Shown: one piece after another, positions 1 to 11,938 of the stretch
How positions within the stretch are numbered: position 1 is the stretch's first letter
Layout: each line of letters begins with the position of its first letter
Source: Leguminivora glycinivorella
Lineage: Eukaryota; Arthropoda; Insecta; Lepidoptera; Tortricidae
Length of the DNA: 64,000 nt
Direction of reading: 5' to 3'
NCBI RefSeq assembly: GCF_023078275.1
Contig: NC_062991.1
Coordinates: forward strand, 2,418,001-2,482,000
The notes under the pieces: model-generated
What the model was told of the DNA's origin: nothing
The model's database searches: none
Seen by the model: the letters and a program-made list of their open reading frames with translations, nothing else
Made by a program: the position numbers and the translations under genes

Positions 1-74
1 AAGTGTACAGTGACAGTTGTCCGGTATGACTCATAGATTTATATATCATTAAGCTAGATTGAGTTGTTAGGCCA

Positions 75-460
75 AAAAGTGTGTCCACATGAGAGGGTTG
101 TTGGGGCTGGTGTCCCTCTCGCACTTATTGCCACTGTCAAAATTATTTGAATGACGTCATCACTGTCATTATTTGGGGATACCAGTCAATATTCAAAGTT
201 ACTACCAAATCTACTAATACCGAATTAAAGGTTTTTTTTAATTGCGCAAATCTTTGGTTTTATGGCTTCATAATAATGACTTACCAATTCATTACAAGGT
301 ATTAATATCCTTGCTTCGATATAATACAAAAATAATTTAAGAAGTTTAGTTATCATACAGGTAAAAATACTACTACTGTAGCTCTTTACTCTTTAACACT
401 GGTCACAGGTGCGAGAGGGACACCAGCCCCAACTTTGACCCTCTCATGTGGACACACTTT
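75..460. repeat. Foldback MITE, about 386 bp
   Basis: The two ends are inverted copies of each other over about 50 bp (75-123 against 411-460). They start AAAAGTGTGTCCACATGAGA and both contain the GGGGCTGGTGTCCC segment. The middle is AT-rich and non-coding. No clear target-site duplication was found, so the superfamily is not assigned. Confidence 0.75.
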
Positions 461-765
461 TACTAGTCTGATAAGAACGCCTTTCTGCACCGGTGATAAA
501 GTTCAATTTAGTATGGCAAAAAAAGTGTGAGCTCAGTCCCTATTGAAAGTCCATGGTATGAGTCAATGAAAAATTGGCTAAATAGTAATCAGAAAACAAA
601 CAAAAAGGGTAGAATATATTTCTTATAAGTTATTTCTGTGGATTACATTACAAAATGAATGTATTATACATTATATAGATGTAATTGTATAGATTTCAAT
701 GAATAATTTTATTTGTTCAAATTAATGACTTTCAAGAAACAAAAACTATTGAGTCGCTATTAGAC
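461..765. other. Intergenic, nothing recognised
   Basis: AT-rich sequence without a plausible reading frame, repeat end or RNA gene that I can support. Confidence 0.5.
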
Positions 766-891
766 CGTTTTCACATTATCCGATCCGATAACGGATGTCG
801 GAAGGATATCAATAGAAGAATCCAAGATTCCGTCTGTAATGTATGGAATATCGGTCCGACATCCGATATCGGATCGGATAATGTGAAAACG
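766..891. repeat. Short palindromic MITE, CGTTTTCACATTATCCGATC family, copy 1
   Basis: Starts CGTTTTCACATTATCCGATC and ends with its inverted copy. A ccgatatcgg-type palindrome is repeated inside each arm. Related copies are the split one at 18937-19036 plus 22924-22949 and a diverged one at 48745-48885. It has no coding capacity. Confidence 0.8.
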
Positions 892-1904
892 TACTACATT
901 TTACTCTTTTTAATACCAAGATTAATTAGAGTCAGTTGTATGGTCGGTACGTAGTGTAAATAAAAAGTCGAAAAGTAGGTCCTTTCTATACTTTTTGCTA
1001 TGTATTTTATATTTCAATGGGCAGGCTTTTGTACCCATATTACAGTACTTTCAATATGTGCTATCCTATAATTAAATTCGAACACTCGCGTATTAGACAC
1101 TTCTAATATTATTTGAATGGCGTTACCAACATTAAATCTCCTTTTGAAAATAAATTTTAAAGAATATCCCACACTATCAGATCAGAACCACTGGTATTTA
1201 ATTTAAAACAAATGCCTATAATAAATAAATCCGATAAACCTTTGGGTTGTCTGCTGTCGAATTTAATTATTTTCATAAAAAATATTTTAATTTGTATCCT
1301 TCCAGCTCGAGATTCTTGGAAGCCTTGTAAATTTTTCTTTGTGCAACAAGATATGACATTTATTTCAGGAAATTTACACATACATACATTACATACATTT
1401 ATTGTAATAAACAGAGTACAAGTGACCAAGAAAAAGATGATACAGTAGGGTATTTTTAAAGTTTATGTAATGAAGAAGTAAAATTGCGGCCTTTTTTAGG
1501 TATTTATATTTATGGAATAAATTGGAAATATCTAATACCTACATACTTATTATATATTGGTAGCGGCTCCATTCGTTCAATATTCGTTCGCAATTCATTT
1601 TGACATATAAGTCATTTGAGCATATTATGACAAAAGGTATTTTGATAAAGAGTTTTTAGTGTGTGGCAGTTCCATTTGCAATTTTGATACTTAGGTCTTT
1701 ATACACTATGTTGGTTATGGCATGAACGATTTTTTTCCTAAGCAGATAAGAAGTTAACGTTATTAGCATCAACAAGAATGTTATAAATGCAATTTAGACC
1801 CAGATTTTTAAAACATTTTTGTTATGGTATATTTAATGTCATTGCAGTAGCTTGTACTCATCAACTTATAATATAAATAAAACCTTAAAAAATGAATTAA
1901 AAAA
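892..1904. other. Intergenic, nothing recognised
   Basis: AT-rich. Short open frames on both strands (1157-1448) overlap each other and show no domain or codon signal, so they are not called as genes. Confidence 0.45.
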
Positions 1905-2000
1905 GCTGTAAAAACGTATGCGACGACTGAGATTTGAACTCGTGACCCGTGGCTTGTAAGTCTAACGATAATCGCCGGGGCTATACCTGGCCGTGACATA
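1905..2000 (-). repeat. tRNA-derived SINE head
   Basis: Read on the minus strand, the segment has an A-box-like TATAGCCCCGGCG. About 45 nt further on is a B-box-like GAGTTCAAATC following CACGGGTCAC, the usual layout of a RNA polymerase III promoter in a tRNA-derived SINE. The AT-rich body continues to about 1807. It is not called as a functional tRNA because the acceptor stem does not pair. Confidence 0.55.
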
Positions 2001-2084
2001 TGGGTCGAAATTAGACTTTGCATAGCTTTCGCGTGTTTGTAACAAGCGTTGCTTCAACGATTCTGAAGAATGGAAGAATACATT

Positions 2085-3173
2085 TCACAAGATGACGGCG
2101 ATCTGTCAAATGGTAGAAGAGAAAAACGTGAGATAGATGTATGTACTGACAAGTATATACTCTTTTCGACGACTGTCAAATCGCATGCCTAAAATAAATG
2201 TGTAATTTTTTTAATTACTTTGGACTTTATTATCGGTGGGAAACGTCTGTTTTTAATCTACTTAAAATATTACTTATGTAGAAACAGGCATGCAATGAGG
2301 AGGAACACTCAAAGGATATGACAGATGGCGCCACCCTATTAGTCCGTGAGACGTGAGAGCGAGAAGCTGATAATTATGTTTTTCTCTCTCTCACATATGA
2401 ATGACAGTGACATGCATAGGCGCCGCCTGGCGGGGTAAAATGTCAGTGTGCCTCCTCATTTACGTTAATGTGTAATAGAAGAATAGAATAAAAAGCATGC
2501 GACACGGCTCATCACCTACCCTCGGCCCAGCTCCACCGGCGTTGTGGTTTGCCATATGGATTCCTAAATGTAAGACACTAAGGTCCAAACCAAACCACGC
2601 AAAAAATGTAAATATATTAAATAAATTAAAGTATTTAATAAAGGTCAAACTTATTGGGTGGATTATTATGCTGTTAATATTGTTAAATAGGGACAATAAA
2701 AGTCAACCTCGTACTATTATCTGTTTCGAATTTGCCCGGTCAAATATTTAGATTTTTTTATTTCCATATAAATATATTGGTGGTTTTTATATGTTAAATA
2801 TCTGAAAAATTATGTGCTATTGATTTCTGCTTAAAAATATCTGTTATTATATCAGTTCTAGAGCACGTTAGACAAAATTCAAAAATTCTATATCAATAAA
2901 AATAGTCTTATTTCCCGTCATATATTTAGGTGGCTTCGGGTTGTAAACCTTAAAACTGATTTTTTCTACATGTTTCCACCATTAAATTACTGTGAGGTAT
3001 TTTGCTGAAAGAAAACGCTTATTTTCTAGGCGTAGTTTTTTTTAATATCTTCCATTCCAAACTATTGGTGGATTCGAAAATATAGGTTTTTTAAATTGCG
3101 ATTAAGCGCTGTATATGAAATAAAACTACTGTTATAGAATTATTTTCAAAAATATCGTACCGGTCTTAGGCTA
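2085..3173. repeat. 1.09-kb direct duplication, copy 1
   Basis: Nearly identical to 3766-4856, with only a few single-base differences and small homopolymer length changes visible. Both copies begin TCACAAGATGACGGC and end ACCGGTCTTAGGCTA. Inside is a foldback (2294-2460, arms AATGAGGAGG and CCTCCTCATT). It is not TG...CA bounded, so LTRs are unlikely. The open frames inside are short and unrecognised. Confidence 0.85.
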
Positions 3174-3213
3174 AAATAGCTACTTAAATGTTTAGAATTC
3201 TGAGGCCATGACC

Positions 3214-3292
3214 CTCGTTCCGGGTCTTTTCTGATGCAAAGGCTGTTGTATCGCAATTCAGCACCTTTGCATCTGAGAGGGCCCGGAACGAG
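3214..3292. other. Multi-stem hairpin
   Basis: An 11-bp outer stem (CTCGTTCCGGG pairing with CCCGGAACGAG) encloses a 10-bp stem (GATGCAAAGG with CCTTTGCATC). Inside that are CTG/CAG and TTG/CAA closing pairs. The stems are symmetric on both strands, so the strand is undetermined. It could be a structured RNA or a tiny foldback element. Confidence 0.6.
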
Positions 3293-3366
3293 TTTTGTGA
3301 ATAGAATTCAGTTTTATAGTAATGTTAGTTTTAATAGAGTAGTACTTATATTAATTAGTATTTTTA

Positions 3367-3407
3367 AGTTAGTTTTACATGTACCCTCGGTACATGTAAA
3401 ACTAACT
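3367..3407. repeat. Perfect 19-bp hairpin, 3-nt loop
   Basis: AGTTAGTTTTACATGTACC is followed by CTC and then its exact inverted copy. An AATAAA-like signal follows at about 3419. It lies between the two copies of the 1.09-kb direct repeat. Confidence 0.8.
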
Positions 3408-3765
3408 ACAGTCTTTTGAATAAATATATCTTATACTTTTAAACGAGCAATTCTTGTATATTTATTTATTTATTTATTTATATATTTATTTACACTGACG
3501 ATCTCGGAAACCGCTCTAACGATTTAATCGGTCTAACTTATCCTTAGGTCCCGGAAAACGCGAATTTTCGAGTTTTTATGCGTTTTTCTTCGCGCGCCAT
3601 CTCGTGTGCAGTAGTTGTACTGTTAAGACAGAATTCTTTCGGTCGATGTAAGTACTATTTATTGCAAACACTAGATGGCGACACAGGTCAAGGCTAAAAC
3701 GAATAGAAAAATACACTATTTGAGTTTTTGTGGCGAAATGCGCGCCATCTCGTGTGGAGTAGTTG

Positions 3766-4856
3766 TCACAAGATGACGGCGATCTGTCAAATGGTAGAAG
3801 AGAAAAACGTGAGATAGATGTATGTACTGACAAGTATATACTCTTTTCGACGACTGTCAAATCGCATGCCTAAAATAAATGTGTAATTTTTTTAATTACT
3901 TTGGACTTTATTATCGGTGGGAAACGTCTGTTTTTAATCTACTTAAAATATTACTTATGTAGAAACAGGCATGCAATGAGGAGGAACACTCAAAGGATAT
4001 GACAGATGGCGCCACCCTATTAGTCCGTGAGACGTGAGAGCGAGAAGCTGATAATTATGTTTTTTCTCTCTCTCACATATGAATGACAGTGACATGCATA
4101 GGCGCCGCCTGGCGGGGTAAAATGTCAGTGTGCCTCCTCATTTACGTTAATGTGTAATAGAAGAATAGAATAAAAAGCATGCGACACGGCTCATCACCTA
4201 CCCTCGGCCCAGCTCCACCGGCGTGGTGGTTTGCCATATGGATTCCTAAATGTAAGACACTAAGGTCCAAACCAAACCACGCAAAAAATGTAAATATATT
4301 AAATAAATTAAAGTATTTAATAAAGGTCAAACTTATTGGGTGGATTATTATGCTGTTAATATTGTTAAATAGGGACAATAAAAGTCAACCTCGTACTATT
4401 ATCTGTTTCGAATTTGCCCGGTCAAATATTTAGATTTTTTTATTTCCATATAAATATATTGGTGGTTTTTATATGTTAAATATCTGAAAAATTATGTGCT
4501 ATTGATTTCTGCTTAAAAATATCTGTTATTATATCAGTTCTAGAGCACGTTAGACAAAATTCAAAAATTCTATATCAATAAAAATAGTCTTATTTCCCGT
4601 CATATATTTAGGTGGCTTCGGGTTGTAAACCTTAAAACTGATTTTTTTCTACATGTTTCCACCATTAAATTACTGTGAGGTATTTTGCTGAAAGAAAACG
4701 CTTATTTTCTAGGCGTAGTTTTTTTTAATATCTTCCATTCCAAACTATTGGTGGATTCGAAAATATAGGTTTTTTAAATTGCGATTAAGCGCTGTATATG
4801 AAATAAAACTACTGTTATAGAATTATTTTCAAAAATATCGTACCGGTCTTAGGCTA
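3766..4856. repeat. 1.09-kb direct duplication, copy 2
   Basis: Second copy of 2085-3173 in the same orientation, separated from it by 592 bp. That spacer holds two hairpins, a TTTA microsatellite and short frames but no recognisable coding region. Confidence 0.85.
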
Positions 4857-5324
4857 TGAAAGATAATTTCATAAAAGTTTAAAGTCGAAGTCAGGTGCGA
4901 CTAAGGTCAATCACTGGCCAGTTTATAATAATAATAAAAAAAGTCCTCTCAGAGACGCGGTTAGCTACTTGAATGAAAAGTAAGGATAACCCTTTGTCTA
5001 GTGCTAGACTTAACTGTTTAACCAGAGTTTATATTACAATGGCTTCCGCTATATGCCATTGTTCTACGGAATAATTTATGCAGATGGTGCCCTGGGTTTG
5101 GTATTGGTGCAAAGAAACTTGGCTCCGACTTAGGTTTGTTATGTTTATGTCTGTCTATTGTGTGGGAAATCGAGTTGTTATAGGGAAATTTCAATAGGTA
5201 AAGCCTGCTCAGGAATATATGACTACGCGCCATTGCGGAATTTCATTAGAACTGTTTTCTTCATAATTTAATTCATAATTTATTGCATATCATGTGGTAC
5301 AAAACAGGTGTTACTATAAGGTAG
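4857..5324. other. Intergenic, nothing recognised
   Basis: No supported gene. A 71-aa frame on the minus strand has no recognisable features. Confidence 0.45.
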
Positions 5325-5332
5325 GTTCACAC

Positions 5333-6072
5333 CAGGGATGTAACGGATGTGGTTTTAACGGAACCGGAAGCGGAAGCGGAAGTTTTGAATTTAGTTTAAC
5401 GGAAGCAGAAGCGGAACCGGAACCAGAAGCGGAAGTTATAGATGTTAAAAACGAAATGAAAAAATACCACATAGGTATAACATAAACCAAAACTAATTAA
5501 ATTACCTAGAACTTTTAGGTGTTTACTGTTCAGCCTGTAATCAGCAGTTTGTAATCAGCCTTTAGGCCCACTTAGGTTTTAAAAACGAAAAGAAAAGTAA
5601 CCTGATATTTTATCTTAAGTATATCATTCATTACAATCCAAAAATTAAAAACACCTTGAACTTTAAGATTGTTTGTTGTTTAGGTAATCACTAAAAATCA
5701 CATAAGAATCCTTTTAAACCTTTATTATGCCGTAAAAGGTTTTAGAAACGAAAAGAAAACTTACTCGTGCACCACTGAATAGTTGTTCACTCGCTACTAA
5801 CTAGGTGGACAGGACAAATATTGGCGCGCAATGGAATGAAGCGATTAATGTTTAGTATCGCAGCACGTGGCAAGCGGAGAGATGAGCGAATGATAGGTAT
5901 AGACCTGTTGGTCTTTGATGTACGCCGCTCATGTCCCACCGTCGCGCTAGGTTCCGACATCCGTTATAACTTCCGTTTGAAAAATAACAGAACCGGAACA
6001 GAAGCGGATGTGTAAAACAAAACGGAAGTTCCGCAGTAACGGAAGCAGAAGCAGAACTCCGTTACATCCCTG
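5333..6072. mobile_element. Non-autonomous hAT element, 740 bp
   Basis: Flanked by the perfect 8-bp duplication GTTCACAC at 5325-5332 and 6073-6080. The termini are CAGGGATGTAACGGA and its inverted copy. Short GGAAGC/GGAACC repeats lie just inside both ends, as expected of hAT subterminal transposase-binding repeats. The interior frames (5294-5485, 5821-6015) are only repeat translation, and no transposase remains. Confidence 0.9.
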
Positions 6073-6309
6073 GTTCACACATGAACCCTGTTAGGGCACA
6101 GCAAGTATTCCTTAAAACTAGATTAAAACTAGGAGGTGCAGGTACTATTCATAAATTACAGTTATTATTCGCATTTTATACCACTTATGTTTAAAGCATA
6201 AGGCTAAGAGCTGGATTTATATAATTTTGGTACATTTATAATTGTATTATATTCGATACTTATTTATTAACCGATTTCAAAAAAGGAGGAGGTTCTAGAG
6301 GAGACTAAG

Positions 6310-6613
6310 GGACCGAATCCGGAACACTACGCTGCGCTCAAAAACTCAGATAATGGATGTGGCTCGGAAAGCGGCCAAGTTAAAGTGGGACTGGGCTGGC
6401 CACGTCTGTCGCATGCCGGATGACTTATGGGCCAAGAATACCACGCAGTGGGAGCCTCTCGAGTCAAATCGAGGATCCGGCAGACCTCGTCGGCGATGGC
6501 GGGATAACTTAGACTCCTTTTTGAGAGACTGGTCAGTTGTCGCACAAAACCGAGAGGAATGGAAAAAGAGGGGGGAGGCCTTTGCCCAGCAGTGGGACAC
6601 AATAGGCTCATAA
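6310..6613 (+). pseudogene. C-terminal fragment of an RTE-like LINE reverse transcriptase
   Basis: The readable frame runs from about 6310, upstream of the ATG at 6353, to the stop at 6613. It carries KLKWDWAGHVCRM, GRPRRRWRDNLDSF and ending AFAQQWD. This block is the conserved C-terminal tail of insect non-LTR ORFs after the reverse transcriptase domain. The same tail occurs on the minus strand at 52738-53190 and 50790-50905. The catalytic domain is absent, so this is a 5'-truncated copy. Assignment to the RTE clade is from memory of the motif and is tentative. Confidence 0.8.
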
Positions 6614-6619
6614 TAATAA

Positions 6620-7195
6620 CAATAATAAGGAGGTTCTCAAATCAACTTTTTTTTTAAATCTATAATTCTTATTGGTAATATTTTAAACTATTTATATTTA
6701 ATTTCTCATGTACAGAGTAACTTTTATAAATTCGCAAGCCTTAAGTAGGTATGTAATTATATTGAATATAAATTAAATTTATTAATTATTTATTTGGGTA
6801 AAGATTCGTCTTCTAGGTACTCGTCTATAGAGTAATAGCATTTTTTGATAAGTAAATCCTTAACATATACTGAACTGTCACCGCGTATGTAAGAATAGCA
6901 GCGCCCTCTTGACTATAGTCATGTATTTCTGGCCAGTCTTTCCTATACTATATTTTTAGTATGATGAAGTAATTTTATGTTCTTTTCGCGAGGAAGTGGC
7001 AAAGTTATGAGTGCCTTAGTAAACTTCAGATTTTCATAGAAAAATTACGACATTTACTTTGTCACATCGAAACAAGAGCGATATAAAATAGTAATAGTGA
7101 AGGCACCACTTTCTTCGTAAATGTTTAATATTAAAACGCTTAAATATGGCTGAAATTTAGTATGAAAATGTTTAGTTCAATTTATTTGTGCCGTT
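6620..7195. other. Intergenic, nothing recognised
   Basis: AT-rich sequence with no supported gene or repeat end. Confidence 0.4.
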
Positions 7196-7309
7196 CTGGG
7201 TAAAGAGACCTTATTGTCGGTGGCGCTTACGTCCCGCGGCGTTGTATTTGTAAGCGAACATTGATCTTGACGCCATAAGCGCCATCGACAATATGGTCCT
7301 TTTACCCAG
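7196..7309. repeat. Foldback MITE, 114 bp
   Basis: The left arm begins CTGGGTAAAGAGACC and the right arm ends GGTCCTTTTACCCAG. The arms pair over about 37 bp, including the GGTGGCGCTTA / TAAGCGCCATC segments. No clear target duplication was found. Confidence 0.75.
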
Positions 7310-8300
7310 ATAACGTCACATTTCAGTTTATTTCGCGTTGCTGGTTACCCTACCTATCAGTATGTTTTATCTTCACATAAAGACTCAGCAAAATACCTGA
7401 CTTTTATCATCTAAAGTAAGTATTTGTAGAAATTGTCCCTTTTACTCCAGTCTTCGTTTTATCATATCATTTATCACAAATTTCGGCTGACATGACAAGA
7501 TACATGATTGGCTGTATGCTCCGGATCGCGGGTCGCATGACAACATCAAGGAAAAAATACAATGCCAATTTGTCCTTGGACATTGATCTTATTGAAGTGA
7601 CGTTTAAGATTGTCTATGTACATGGCATATTATTCGCTAGCTACACTAAAACTTGTTTTTGACAAAGTAAATATATTCAGTATTTTTCAAGGCTGATAAG
7701 GAAGAGGCGATTATAGAGCTTCTTCTTATTAAAAATTAAAATGCTTATGAAATTATATAAATGAAAAGCACTAGTTAACCATAATGCATGGCACAAATTG
7801 CACAGACACAGAAGGCAACTAGTTAAATTAAATAACCATCATATTAACCATATCATGTAAAACTCTTGAGTATCACTTATTTTGTATTTAGGTACAAAAC
7901 AAATGAAATGAATGTTGGTCTTGGTACATGTATTATTTACTGTTTCTTCATAGATTAAACAGGTTTTTAAAATTTGACATTCTTCTCCGCTATCGGATGC
8001 CGCCATTGCGCTATTGCAACTTGTGAGAAAGGCTATTTGTTATCGAATAAGTCAAATGTAAGACAATAAAACTGTATGTTGATTTTTACGGAGCGACATG
8101 TTAACTTCGGTGACAAGCTCTTTAAATAAAGATAAAAAAAAATTGACATTGATTCCATAAAGCAGGTCGACCTGCTAATCGAATAAGTTGGATCAATAAC
8201 CCCCCGCGCATAGACAAGAATCACAATAGACTCAATGTTTCATAATTTTTACTCGTGGAGTTCAAACTATGATTATGACCTCATGTTTATTATACGGTGT
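7310..8300. other. Intergenic, nothing recognised
   Basis: No supported gene. Minus-strand frames under 70 aa carry no recognisable domain. Confidence 0.4.
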
Positions 8301-8308
8301 GGTATGGG

Positions 8309-8538
8309 CACACCTCGGACACTGGCGATCAAATATATGAAAGAGGCGCGTTCCTAGCACACAGTCTAAGCTCGTGTAGGTGAACGAGTACTATGCTTGT
8401 ATGAGTGACATATGACAGGTCGACTGTTCGCGTTTTTGACAGGCGGTAACTGTGAGGTAACCGAGAGGGGTTGGGCGGCACTTTCAGCGGGGAGCGGGAG
8501 TGGCCATACTGTACGATAGTACTCTTTATTATACTGTG
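8309..8538 (-). mobile_element. 230-bp repeat family with 7-bp TSD, copy 1 (inverted)
   Basis: Flanked by GTATGGG at 8302-8308 and again at 8539-8545. In the reference orientation the unit begins CACAGTATAATAAAG and ends CGAGGTGTG. The other copies are at 14171-14400, 23231-23448 and 62872-63098. It is non-coding, internally GC-rich, and has only short CACA-type inverted ends. Confidence 0.85.
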
Positions 8539-8545
8539 GTATGGG

Positions 8546-10100
8546 TATGACCTGTCTCTTCTCTACCAAGATCTTTTGACGTTTTACTTAGTTTAGAGTA
8601 GGTTATATGTATAGATAATTAGATATACCCGTTTGAGGGCACTATTTATTTTCTCCATACAATGAATGTCACGTTTACACTGTTGATTAACGAACTCTGT
8701 CATGTAAAACTCGCCTTAATTATTTAATTTAACTGTTATTGCCTTTTTCAATAATCCGTAAATGAAGATGTTGGTACCTATTTATGTTGGTATGTATTAT
8801 GAAAATGAGCAGTTGTGTTTCCGCACTTAATATTTGAGTGGAAACGCTCTTATCATATTGTTAGTATGTAAATCTTGGTTATGTGTTAACTGAAGAGTGA
8901 GCTTTACACAGCTGTACAGATGTAGTGACTGAAATAGCATGTCTGCATGTCACGTTCATACGTTTCTGTAAAATACGAATTGATTGAAGTTTGTGATATA
9001 TTCGTGTGTTGAATTGAGGCGAGGAAAGGACGATTGTTGCATTTTTATACTACATGATACGTAATAAAACGGTTCACAATAGTGTTTCCTTTTCTGGCAA
9101 CACTGCGATAATTGTCGCGTGTATATCACTTATCGATGTGGACAAAACATCTTTCGCACCTATTGTTTAATCATCCGGTCGACCTCGACAGGCTTTGGAC
9201 ATTTTAACACCTTGTAGTTTGATATTGTCATCCCAATCGTGTGTATATATAGGTAATTTTTTTTTGTTGAATTCACATTAATAATAATTGTGTTCACTAG
9301 TTTTTCAATTTTATTTTCAGTTTTTATATTTTGCTCCTCATCATCTTGAAGAAATTGTCAACAATCTTTGGCGAGACATTGTATTTGTGCACAAAATTTA
9401 TTTTTTGTCTACAACTCTACATTAATCAAAATATTTTCGGTTTTTTTACTACTATTTCTACTTTAGTTCTCATCAAAAGATCCTCTAAAGTATTAAAACT
9501 TGATTCGCTGAGTCAGAACGCTTTTGTTTCGTTTTTAAGTTGGCTAAAATGATTAATTACTCCCTTTAAAACTTTACACAACGACTTTGGACGAAATCCA
9601 TGAGATTAATTTGGAGTTTTAGCCTGAGGTGTTAAGTAGGCTTTAGATTTAAATTATTTTTTGTATTAATCTATGCATTAAGCTTTGTATATTGTGATAT
9701 GTCACTTTTACATCATGTAATATCATCGACATATTTATTTATAGTAAAGGAAGCAGATCTCATGATGCCATTTACATAGTTCCTAAAATCGCACGATTTT
9801 GATTGCAACGTGTGTAGATGCCTTTAGACAAACGTCACTACTGATAGATAAATTGTCTCTGGTATTACGTAACCTTTTAAATTTGTTAACTGTCTAAAGC
9901 GATTTACGCAGCGGATCAACCGTTTTAATCTTCGTCGACGGTACAGTTTACTCGTTAATTAAATTTATATCTGTGTAGTATAACTTTAACAGGATCACGT
10001 TTCCTTCTCTCATTAAATTGATGTAAAGGTTAAACTACTATTAGACATTGTAGAATTTAAAGAGAATGTGAAAATGAAATAATTCTCTGAAGGACCTCGT
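8546..10100. other. Long intergenic stretch, nothing recognised
   Basis: A 73-aa plus-strand frame at 9331-9552 is hydrophobic and T-rich, with no family resemblance and no splice context that I can defend. No repeat ends were seen. A diverged host UTR or intron cannot be excluded. Confidence 0.4.
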
Positions 10101-10111
10101 TCACTATCTCA

Positions 10112-10248
10112 GGCTGCGTAGACAAGGTGGCAATTGGTAAAACGCTCTTACGAAAGAAACGCAACGGCCGGCCTCGTACTAATATGATAGAGATAATAAA
10201 CTACGATATGCTATCGATCATGGACGATTGGCACCTTGTCTACGAGGC
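10112..10248. repeat. Short inverted repeat, possible MITE
   Basis: GGCTGCGTAGACAAGGTGGC at 10110-10130 pairs with the inverted copy GCACCTTGTCTACGAGGCT at 10230-10249. Outer limits and target duplication are not clear. Confidence 0.5.
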
Positions 10249-11805
10249 TTGGTGCTCCTTTTTAGTAGATCCACGTTTCTACGGAAGACCGAATGAAATA
10301 TTCTTGGAATGCCTAAAATTTCAAAATCGAAGCCAAAGGTGTATCCAAGTATTGTTCATTTACATTTTCTCTCAAATAACCTAACCAAACAGTTTTTCAG
10401 AATTTTCCTTTAAAAGTTATTTAAGCGCTCTTGCTTCTGAAAATGTTGAAGTTTTCTGTTCCAATAATTTACGTTGGTAGTGTAATAATTGACGTGCATG
10501 AGCGGCGTGAAGGGTTTCATATAAATTTAAGCTTACTTCACGGAATAATACTTAATAATCGGGCATAGAGTATAATTAGACATATCAATCATGGAAACCA
10601 AAGACAATATCATATTTTTTTTAAATTTAAAGATCTTCATTTTTTTTTGAGGATTTTATGGCCTAGTTACGAGACCTTTAAGCCAATAAAGATTTTCAAC
10701 ACGGTTTTAAGTGTTGCCAGCGACAAATCGTCTAGCCCAACAGGAAGTTATGACGTCATCATAATTCAAACTCATACGTATGCTAATGGCGTGTCGATTC
10801 GTCATTGAATCGCATTGCCACTCCATCGGTAAATCTAGATTCAGAAGCCTGAATATGTATTAGGCATTGTATTTGAATAACATATTTGAATACTAAATTT
10901 AATAGGGTTGCCAATTAGCCTTGCCATATTTTCATTTTAACGATGTTTATTTATATTAGAACTAAGCGAATTAAATTATAATGAACCAGAATTGCAACAC
11001 GTTTAAATGAAACCCAAAGGTACATTAAAAATAACTAAATATTATTTTTATATTCTGGTGTAAGTACAGAAAAAGGCGTAAAACAAATGAAAGGAAAAAT
11101 TTTTTGGTATGCCGATTGTTGCTACTGAAAAGTGGGTGTGGCGTGCCAGAGTAATTTTCCTGCAACATGATAAAGAAAACAAATCAAAACAATACAACAA
11201 TGTATATTTAAAGCTGTACATATCGGACTCTGACCTTTTTTTGAAAAGACTAAAGAAAAAAAAACAATCCTTTGTTCTAATATTGGCCTGGGGAAATCCA
11301 ATGCCTTTCACCTGTTCAAAGGAAAATATTTAGCTCCGCAGATTCTAAATCAGGTTTGACCGTCATCAGAGAGGGTTGACCAAACAAAGACTATTTGAAC
11401 ATGTTTAGAATGTCCCAAGACTTTTGTTACGAGAGAGACAGATATACATTGCAAAATAGCAATGTTAGAGATGTATTCGCTTCAGCACATTTCCGCTACT
11501 TTGCATGACTGGTGCTGCCTTCATTTTATAGGCTTTTCCTATTTGAATGTTTTGTCTCTTATGAACCCATTTATAGAAAGTTGTTCCTACAGTGGCATAC
11601 AATGTGAACCGCTTTATTAATGTACAATCAGCTGCAGAGAAAAGGAGACCCCCTTGCATACAAATAATTCTTTGCAGCTGACTGTACATGCTCGTGAAAT
11701 GTGGCTTTCTACGAGAGCAGGGTCCATATTCTTTTTTTTTTTCATTTTGCATTTTTTTTTCATGTCTAACCGACACTATCGCGCTAACCAGAGACAATAT
11801 TAAAG
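10249..11805. other. Long intergenic stretch, nothing recognised
   Basis: Overlapping frames on both strands at 11048-11333 and 11465-11857 look like chance frames: low complexity, no domains, and mutually antisense. Confidence 0.4.
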
Positions 11806-11936
11806 AAATAAAACTATGGACACGGATTATATCGCGTATAATGAATTTACGATTCATCCCGACGTTTCGAACACAACAGCATTCGTGGTCAATGGGTGAC
11901 TGAGGAAAATCCGTTTCAATAGTTTTATTTCATGAG
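11806..11936. repeat. Dispersed foldback repeat, copy a
   Basis: AAATAAAACTATGGACACGGAT at the left pairs imperfectly with ATCCGTTTCAATAGTTTTATTT at the right. The interior contains the block CATCCCGACGTTTCGAACAC. A second copy lies at 25158-25277. The family is very common in Lepidoptera, as I recall it. Confidence 0.7.
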
Positions 11937-11938
11937 TA

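Noticed and set aside
1921..2000. Functional tRNA gene
   Set aside because: A- and B-box-like motifs exist, but the acceptor stem and anticodon arm do not pair; better explained as a SINE head.
3214..3292. Hammerhead ribozyme
   Set aside because: A CTGATG motif is present, but the required GAAA box and helix arrangement are absent.
2085..4856. The direct repeats as LTRs of a retrotransposon
   Set aside because: They lack TG...CA ends, and the 592-bp spacer has no gag-pol coding, primer-binding site or polypurine tract.
9331..9552. 73-aa plus-strand gene
   Set aside because: T-rich, hydrophobic chance frame with no domain, no promoter and no splice support.
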